From assembly GCF_035994185.1 (NCBI RefSeq), contig NZ_CP108538.1:8435501-8499500 (forward strand): a stretch of 64,000 nt of DNA, given 5' to 3'. The stretch is from Streptomyces sp. NBC_01217. Lineage in GTDB: Bacteria; Actinomycetota; Actinomycetes; Streptomycetales; Streptomycetaceae. This document shows, one piece after another, positions 59,490 through 64,000 of the stretch (position 1 is the first letter of the stretch; each line of letters opens with the position of its first letter). The translations under genes were made by a program, and so were the position numbers. The notes below the pieces were generated by a model, which saw only the letters and a list, made by a program, of their open reading frames with translations, searched no databases and was not told where the DNA came from.

Positions 59490-60008
59490 TCAGTGGAGGT
59501 GGATCGCCAGATGTCCCAGCGGCAGGCCGAGCTGCCAGGCGGGTGTCCACACCTGGGCCGGCTCCTCCGCGTCGGCCTCGTCACCGACCGGTTCCCAGGG
59601 CGGCGGGCCGATCGCATCGAGGTCGGCCGCGAGCAGCTCGGTCTCCTCCAGCCACCGCCAGGCCGTCCGGGCCAGCGCCAGATCGGGGTCCGCGCCGCCC
59701 GCCCCGGGCCCCGGGGCCGCGTCCAGCGCGTCGAGCCGGTCACAGACCCAGCAGCGCCAGGCCGCCCCGTACGCCGTCAGCAGCCGCAGCTCGTCCATCC
59801 GGGCCGCGGGCAGGGCATCGGGCACCCCGCCGTCGGAGAGGAAGACGGTGAGCGCGAGCGCGTCCCGCCCCGCGCGGTACTCCAGCGTGGACGGCTCCAT
59901 CAGATCGCCGGTCCGCAGCAGATCGTCGGCGATGTACTCGGCGTACATCCAGGCCATCGGGACCAGCAGCCCGCCCCCACTGGTTCCATCCTGACGTTCC
60001 GGGCACAT
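59490..60008 (-). CDS. Hypothetical protein, 172 aa
   Basis: A soluble, Ala/Leu/Asp-rich protein with AWMYAEYIADDLLRTGDLME, RAGRDALALTVFLSDGGVPD and a Trp-rich C-terminal half. The codon usage is typical of genes here and the frame is intact, so I consider it real. The ATG at 60008 has a modest GAGGCGA site. Family not recognised. It converges with the LytS kinase, with 19 bases between stops, and is divergent from the small zinc protein at 60134. Confidence 0.65.
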   Translation of the reverse strand: MCPERQDGTSGGGLLVPMAWMYAEYIADDLLRTGDLMEPSTLEYRAGRDALALTVFLSDGGVPDALPAARMDELRLLTAYGAAWRCWVCDRLDALDAAPGPGAGGADPDLALARTAWRWLEETELLAADLDAIGPPPWEPVGDEADAEEPAQVWTPAWQLGLPLGHLAIHLH

Positions 60009-60133
60009 CCCGACTCGCCTCTTTCTCTTCTCGGCACCGGGCTTCACGGAGCATTGAACCGGGGGAGCGCGCCCCGCGTGGCCAGAAGGACAGGATCCGT
60101 CACGACCGGGTCCGTCCACGACACGAGGATGCG

Positions 60134-60331
60134 ATGACCGCCGATCCCGGGGAGGGCCCGCACGTGCGGCAGTTGCTCGGCGCCTATGTTCTCGACGCGC
60201 TCACGGCCGGCGAGACCCGCGCGGTCTGCCGCCATCTGCAGTACTGCGACCACTGCGCCGCCGACTACGTGGAGGTCGCGGAGGCCGTGTCGCTGCTCGC
60301 CCTGCTCAGCGAGGAGGACCTGCTGGAGTAG
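60134..60331 (+). CDS. Short zinc-finger anti-sigma-like protein
   Basis: A 65-residue protein that is essentially only a zinc-binding anti-sigma domain: LLGAYVLDALTAGETRAVCR and HLQYCDHC (the HxxxCxxC signature), ending in LLALLSEEDLLE. There is no membrane segment, so it is cytosolic. GAGG precedes the ATG. Its last 67 bases are antisense to the end of the ECF sigma gene, an unusual arrangement for a sigma/anti-sigma pair. It could regulate that sigma or another. Confidence 0.72.
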   Translation: MTADPGEGPHVRQLLGAYVLDALTAGETRAVCRHLQYCDHCAADYVEVAEAVSLLALLSEEDLLE

Positions 60332-60834
60332 CCCGGAAGGTTACGGGAGAGCTGACGCAGCGCGTAGTAGGACCGGGACTTGACCGTGCCCGCCGGAATG
60401 CCGAGCGCCTGCGCCGTCTCGCCCACGCTCAGCCCGCGGAAATATATCTGGACGAGGACCGCGCGGTGTTCCGGGCTGAGGGTGCGTACCGCATCGCGTA
60501 CGTCGAGGGCCGAGACCGTGGAATCGGCGGTGTCCCCCTCACCCGGGGCGGCCTGCAGCACGACGTCACTGACCTCGGCCGGCCGGGCCTGCCTGGAGCG
60601 GCGCGCATCGATCGCGAGGCGCCGCGCGACGGTGAAGAGCCAGGGCCGCATCGACTCGTACGGGGCATCGAAGGCCTCCGGGTGCTGCCAGGCCCGCACC
60701 AGCGTCTCCTGGAGCAGATCCTCAGCCCGCTGCCGGTCGCCGAAGGTGAGCCCGAGCAGGAAGTGGAACAGGGCGGGGCCGTGCTCCCGCTGGAGGTCCG
60801 CGAGGGCCCGCTCATCGGTCGTCGTGGTGGTCAT
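60265..60834 (-). CDS. ECF RNA polymerase sigma factor
   Basis: A 189-residue sigma factor. Region 2 (about 20-90) has DLLQETLVRAWQHPEAFDAP and SMRPWLFTVARRLAIDARRS; region 4 (about 115-170) has LSPEHRAVLVQIYFRGLSVG and ETAQALGIPAGTVKSRSYYA. The last 20 residues are Ser/Thr/Ala-rich and look non-structured; they are encoded by the stretch antisense to the small zinc protein. The start has AAGGG upstream. It probably acts with a ZAS anti-sigma; the small one converges with it. Confidence 0.92.
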   Translation of the reverse strand: MTTTTTDERALADLQREHGPALFHFLLGLTFGDRQRAEDLLQETLVRAWQHPEAFDAPYESMRPWLFTVARRLAIDARRSRQARPAEVSDVVLQAAPGEGDTADSTVSALDVRDAVRTLSPEHRAVLVQIYFRGLSVGETAQALGIPAGTVKSRSYYALRQLSRNLPGYSSRSSSLSRASSDTASATST

Positions 60835-61015
60835 CGTGAACGCCCTTCCCCGTGGTGGCCCCTGCGGCTTCGCTGCCGACTGGCGTATACGAACGCATTG
60901 GCGCGCGGAGGAACAGGCGACGAGCGGTTCCGTGCGACGAGCGGTCGCACAGTGCGGCGAATGGTGCGGTGAACGGTCGGGCGGCGGTCGGCGGAGTGTG
61001 CGTACGGGCGCCGGA

Positions 61016-62452
61016 TCAGCCTCCGTCCGCCTTCGGTGCCTTTGCCATCTCCGAATTCCGGTACGAGTAGCCGAAGTAGATCACCAGACCGACCAGGAAC
61101 CACACCACGAACCGCAGCCACGTCTGCCACTGCAGGAAGGTGATCAGCCAGACCGAGAACACCACCCCCAGGGCGGGCACGAACGGCATGCCGGGGGTAC
61201 GGAACGTACGCGGCAGCCCGGGCCGCTTGTAACGCAGCACGATCACCGCGATGCACACCACGACGAACGCCAGCAGAATGCCGATGTTCGTCAGCTCGGC
61301 GGCCTCGCCGATCGGCAGGAATCCGGCGATCACGGCGGACGCCGCGCCGACGATCCAGGTCACCCGGGTCGGCACGTGCCGGGTCGGGTGGGTCCTGGCG
61401 AACCACTTCGGCAGCAGCCCGTCGCGGCTCATGGAGAACCACACCCGGGTCACGCCGAGCATGAAGGTGAACATCACCGTGAGGATGCCGATGATCGCGC
61501 CCACCGCGATCACATCGGCGAGCCTGGTGAGCCCCACCGACTTGAAGGCCGTGGAGAATCCGGACTCCGGGTCGATGTCCTTGTAGCTCTGCATCCCCGT
61601 CAGCACCAGACACGCCGCCACATAGAGCACCATGGAGATCGCGAGGGAGTACAGGATCGCCTTCGGCATGTGCCGCTGGGCGTCCTTGGACTCCTCGGCG
61701 GCCGTCGACATGGCGTCGTACCCGAACACAGCGAAGAACACCGTGGCCGCACCGGTGAAGGCGCCGCTGACCCCGAACGGGAAGAAGGGGGCGTAGTTGG
61801 CGGTGTCGATGTGGAACACGCCGACGCCGATGACCAGCAGGACGACCAGGACCTTCAAGGCCACTACGACCGTCTCGAAGCGGGCCGCGTTCCTGATGCC
61901 CAGGGTCAGCAGATACGCCACGAGCAGACAGAGCAACGCGGCGAACAGGTCCACCCGGTGGCCCGCTCCGGTACCGGGCGCGCCCAGCATCCACTTCGGC
62001 AGTTCGAGCCCCGTCTCGCCGAGCAGAAAGCTGAAGTAGCCGGAGATGCCGATCGCGACCACGGCCACGATCGCCGTGTACTCCAGCAGCAGGTCCCAGC
62101 CGATGAACCAGCCCACCAGCTCGCCGAGCACCGCGTACCCGTAGGTGTAGGCGGAGCCGGCCTTCGGGATCAGGCCCGCGAACTCCGCGTAGCTGAACGC
62201 GGCCGCCGCGCTCGCCACACCCGCGATCAGGAAGGAGACGAGGACCGCGGGCCCGGCGGTGCCGTTGGCCACCGTGCCGGCGAGGGTGAAGATTCCGGCC
62301 CCGATGATGCCGCCCACGCCGATCGCCGTGAGCTGCCACAACCCGAGCGTTCTGGTCAGCTGGGTGGTGACGTCCCCCGTCGGGCCCGTCCCGTCGATCT
62401 GCTCGATCGGCTTGCGGCGCAGTACGCCCTCGCCCACTCGCAGCCCTGCCAT
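61016..62452 (-). CDS. APC-family cationic amino-acid permease
   Basis: A 478-residue membrane protein with about 12 to 14 segments. The APC pattern is clear in LWQLTAIGVGGIIGAGIFTL, AFSYAEFAGLIPKAGSAYTY and VFFAVFGYDAMSTAAEESKD. The CAT-like C-terminal segments are also present. It would import basic or neutral amino acids by proton or sodium coupling. GAGGTGACTC precedes the ATG. The universal stress protein gene ends 42 bases upstream on the same strand. Confidence 0.92.
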   Translation of the reverse strand: MAGLRVGEGVLRRKPIEQIDGTGPTGDVTTQLTRTLGLWQLTAIGVGGIIGAGIFTLAGTVANGTAGPAVLVSFLIAGVASAAAAFSYAEFAGLIPKAGSAYTYGYAVLGELVGWFIGWDLLLEYTAIVAVVAIGISGYFSFLLGETGLELPKWMLGAPGTGAGHRVDLFAALLCLLVAYLLTLGIRNAARFETVVVALKVLVVLLVIGVGVFHIDTANYAPFFPFGVSGAFTGAATVFFAVFGYDAMSTAAEESKDAQRHMPKAILYSLAISMVLYVAACLVLTGMQSYKDIDPESGFSTAFKSVGLTRLADVIAVGAIIGILTVMFTFMLGVTRVWFSMSRDGLLPKWFARTHPTRHVPTRVTWIVGAASAVIAGFLPIGEAAELTNIGILLAFVVVCIAVIVLRYKRPGLPRTFRTPGMPFVPALGVVFSVWLITFLQWQTWLRFVVWFLVGLVIYFGYSYRNSEMAKAPKADGG

Positions 62453-62493
62453 GAGTCACCTCTCCGCTGACGGCTGTCCCCGACGGGCGCTGA

Positions 62494-62955
62494 TCACGGA
62501 ACCACGGTGACGGGCCAGCGGCCCGCCTTCACCAGCCGGACCGCCACCGAACCGATGAACCGGTGCCCGGCCGACTCCGACGCACCCACCACGACGGCAT
62601 CGGCCTTCAGCTCCTGCGCCGCCGTCACGAGTCCGTTGTAGGGATCACCGTGGAAGGTGTGGAACTCCCAGCGCACATTCCATATGTCCTTCATCCGCTC
62701 CGTCCACTCGCGGATCTCGTTCACCAGCCCCTGTGCGACCTCTCCGGTCGCGTCGGCGACCGGTGCACCGAGCGCGGCTCCCGCGGGCAGCACGGGCTGG
62801 ACATAGACGAGGGCGAGCACGGCCCCCTGACGACGGGCGAGTCCGGCCGCGTACGCGGCGGCATGCATGGAGGAATCGGAGCCGTCGAGGCCTGCGACGA
62901 TCACTTTCGGGCCGTCTGTGCCACGTTCGAACCGGTGGGGCTGTTGGTCTGTCAC
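62494..62955 (-). CDS. Universal stress protein (UspA family)
   Basis: A 153-residue single-domain Usp with KVIVAGLDGSDSSMHAAAYA at the start and the ATP-binding pattern VVVGASESAGHRFIGSVAVR near the end (G-x2-G-x9-G[ST]-like). The GTG start at 62955 gives the normal length; the open frame extends far upstream without a site. It may modulate the amino-acid permease that follows, or respond to general stress. Confidence 0.85.
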   Translation of the reverse strand: MTDQQPHRFERGTDGPKVIVAGLDGSDSSMHAAAYAAGLARRQGAVLALVYVQPVLPAGAALGAPVADATGEVAQGLVNEIREWTERMKDIWNVRWEFHTFHGDPYNGLVTAAQELKADAVVVGASESAGHRFIGSVAVRLVKAGRWPVTVVP

Positions 62956-62965
62956 GGCAGTGAGG

Positions 62966-63196
62966 CTATCCGCTCCCGGTGCCGCCCTCCGCCCGGGCTG
63001 CGGCAGGGTCCCGGAGGGAGCCGTCGGTTGCCGCGGCACCGGTGAAGGCGACCGACGTGGTGGTGACCAGCTGCGGCGGGCCCAGGGAGAAGTCCGCTCC
63101 GTTCTTCGCCAGTGCCAGGCAGATGAGCACCACCAGGGCGAGGGCGCCCCAGGGCGAGCGCCCGGTCCGTTCGACGTGCCAGCTTTCCCGGCCCAT
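62966..63196 (-). CDS. Small membrane protein, 76 aa
   Basis: One membrane segment near residues 17-31 (WGALALVVLICLALA), a short N-terminal tail, and an Ala/Gly-rich C-terminal part. The ATG has a good GGGAG site, and the gene ends 10 bases before the Usp start, so they may share a transcript. Not recognised as a family member. Confidence 0.55.
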   Translation of the reverse strand: MGRESWHVERTGRSPWGALALVVLICLALAKNGADFSLGPPQLVTTTSVAFTGAAATDGSLRDPAAARAEGGTGSG

Positions 63197-63279
63197 GATT
63201 CTCCCTTTGTCGCGACGCCTGGAACGCTAGGCGCGGGGGAGCCGTGCGGCGATCGGGGAAGGGCGAACGGGTGGCACCC

Positions 63280-63340
63280 GCCCGATACGCCGGTCGCCCC
63301 GAGCCCTGTCACGGGACTCGGGGCGACCGGCGTATCGGGC
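63280..63340. terminator. Large terminator hairpin
   Basis: Twenty-four-base perfect arms (63280-63303 with 63317-63340) close on a 13-base loop that has its own CCC/GGG pairing. It begins 16 bases beyond the stop of the surface-protein gene on the minus strand and 84 bases before the small membrane protein, so it insulates the two. Confidence 0.8.
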
Positions 63341-63355
63341 CGCACTGCCCTGCGT

Positions 63356-63886
63356 TCAGTGCGGGCGGCTCTGCCTGCGCTCACGTACGACATAGATGGT
63401 GCCGGTGGCTGTGACCACCGCCAGCGCCGTTCCGGCGGCGATCTCCGCGGCGTTCATCCGGTCGTCTCCGCCCTCGGCTCCGCTCAGTACACCGGCGGGC
63501 GGGCCCGGGGTACCGGTGGGTGCGCCGGAGGGTGCGCCGACCGTGAGAGCGGCCTTCGCCGTGGAGCCGGGCGGGGCATTGCAGATGAACGTCACCTCGT
63601 AGGCGGCACCAGGTTTCGCGTCCCAGTCGACCGTGGCCGCGACGGCCTCGCCTCTGGGAATGGTGACCGTGTCGAACACTCCGGAGCCGGCTGTGGCGGT
63701 TGTGGAGCACCCCCGGGCGGCCAGGGTGACCTGGCTCCCCGGCGCGATCACCGACGGAGTGACGGTGTATCCGGTCGCGGAGGACGCGCCTCCCGACGTC
63801 TCGGCGTACGCGGTCGCAGCCGGGGCGGTCAGGGCGAGAGCGGCGGCGCCGAGCAGGGCGACGGGTGCGGCACCTATTGCGCGCAT
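63356..63886 (-). CDS. Secreted or surface-anchored protein
   Basis: A 176-residue protein with a signal peptide ending near residue 28 (ATAYAE). A compact beta domain follows (about 38-117, VTPSVIAPGSQVTLAARGCS, with Cys60 and Cys102 able to form a disulfide), then a Pro/Gly/Ala-rich stalk and a C-terminal membrane segment followed by RERRQSRPH. This layout is common among Streptomyces cell-surface proteins of unknown role. The start has GGAGG upstream. Confidence 0.7.
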   Translation of the reverse strand: MRAIGAAPVALLGAAALALTAPAATAYAETSGGASSATGYTVTPSVIAPGSQVTLAARGCSTTATAGSGVFDTVTIPRGEAVAATVDWDAKPGAAYEVTFICNAPPGSTAKAALTVGAPSGAPTGTPGPPAGVLSGAEGGDDRMNAAEIAAGTALAVVTATGTIYVVRERRQSRPH

Positions 63887-64000
63887 GGGTGAATCCTCCG
63901 AGTCCCCGAGGAGCAGTTGCGGAACCGATTTCCACAGTGCGTCAGAAATGCACCTCGATGCCCCAAACGCTAGAAGTCGCGTATTTCGCTCGCGATCGGA

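Noticed and set aside
1..64000. tRNA, rRNA, CRISPR, insertion sequence or prophage
   Set aside because: No tRNA-like arm patterns, transposase motifs, repeat-spacer arrays or phage proteins were recognised by reading; a tRNAscan or ISfinder search would settle it.

Overview
The window looks like a chromosome segment of a Streptomyces-type actinomycete. It is very GC-rich, uses GTG and TTG starts freely, and has tightly overlapping stop/start junctions. It carries a DmdR1-type iron box, DasR-type operators before a chitinase, Tat-dependent secreted hydrolases, an Rpf-like muralytic enzyme, ECF sigma/zinc anti-sigma genes and RsbU/RsbW-like regulators. I found no rRNA, tRNA, CRISPR array, insertion sequence or prophage.

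Layout. 0-9.5 kb: the end of a MarR-controlled unit, an internally deleted alpha/beta-hydrolase remnant, an XRE-TPR regulator, a secreted M64 peptidase, a DyP peroxidase-encapsulin pair (a protein nanocompartment), 6-phosphogluconate dehydrogenase and a formaldehyde-dehydrogenase-like enzyme. 9.5-25.4 kb: a glycan-utilisation locus. It has two paralogous hybrid regulators (DeoR-type HTH plus LacI-type sensor), a cytosolic GH29 alpha-L-fucosidase, a 2-hydroxyacid dehydrogenase, an oligosaccharide ABC importer (two permeases and a Tat lipoprotein, no ATPase), a secreted GH16 enzyme, a large secreted heparinase-II/III-like putative lyase, a secreted protein of unknown family, an AraC regulator and a second cytosolic GH29. 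25.6-41 kb: an Rpf-LysM-M23 cell-wall hydrolase, an EamA-type transporter, secreted GH2 and GH92 enzymes sharing a LacI-type palindrome, an anti-sigma-like ATPase, a zinc-ribbon SDR without its catalytic tyrosine, a 58-residue orphan peptide, a Tat-secreted GH29 and membrane proteins. 41.9-48 kb: a siderophore ABC importer under an iron box, a chitinase and a ferredoxin-NADP reductase. 48-64 kb: a PAS-GAF-PP2C-ATPase switch protein, a WS/DGAT acyltransferase, an aldo/keto reductase-mutarotase-lactonase operon, Fpg glycosylase, two zinc anti-sigma proteins, a LytTR response regulator-symporter-LytS operon, an ECF sigma factor, an amino-acid permease, a universal stress protein and a surface protein.

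How it may work together (inference). Three GH29 fucosidases (one exported, two cytosolic), GH2, GH92, GH16 and a lyase-like enzyme, plus the importer and the oxidative sugar operon at 51.8-54 kb, suggest breakdown of a fucose- and probably uronate- or mannose-containing polysaccharide outside the cell, oligosaccharide import, intracellular defucosylation and oxidation of L-fucose. Repeated TTCGATC/GATCGAA elements lie before the regulators, the dehydrogenase-fucosidase operon and the importer operon, and look like the locus-specific operator.
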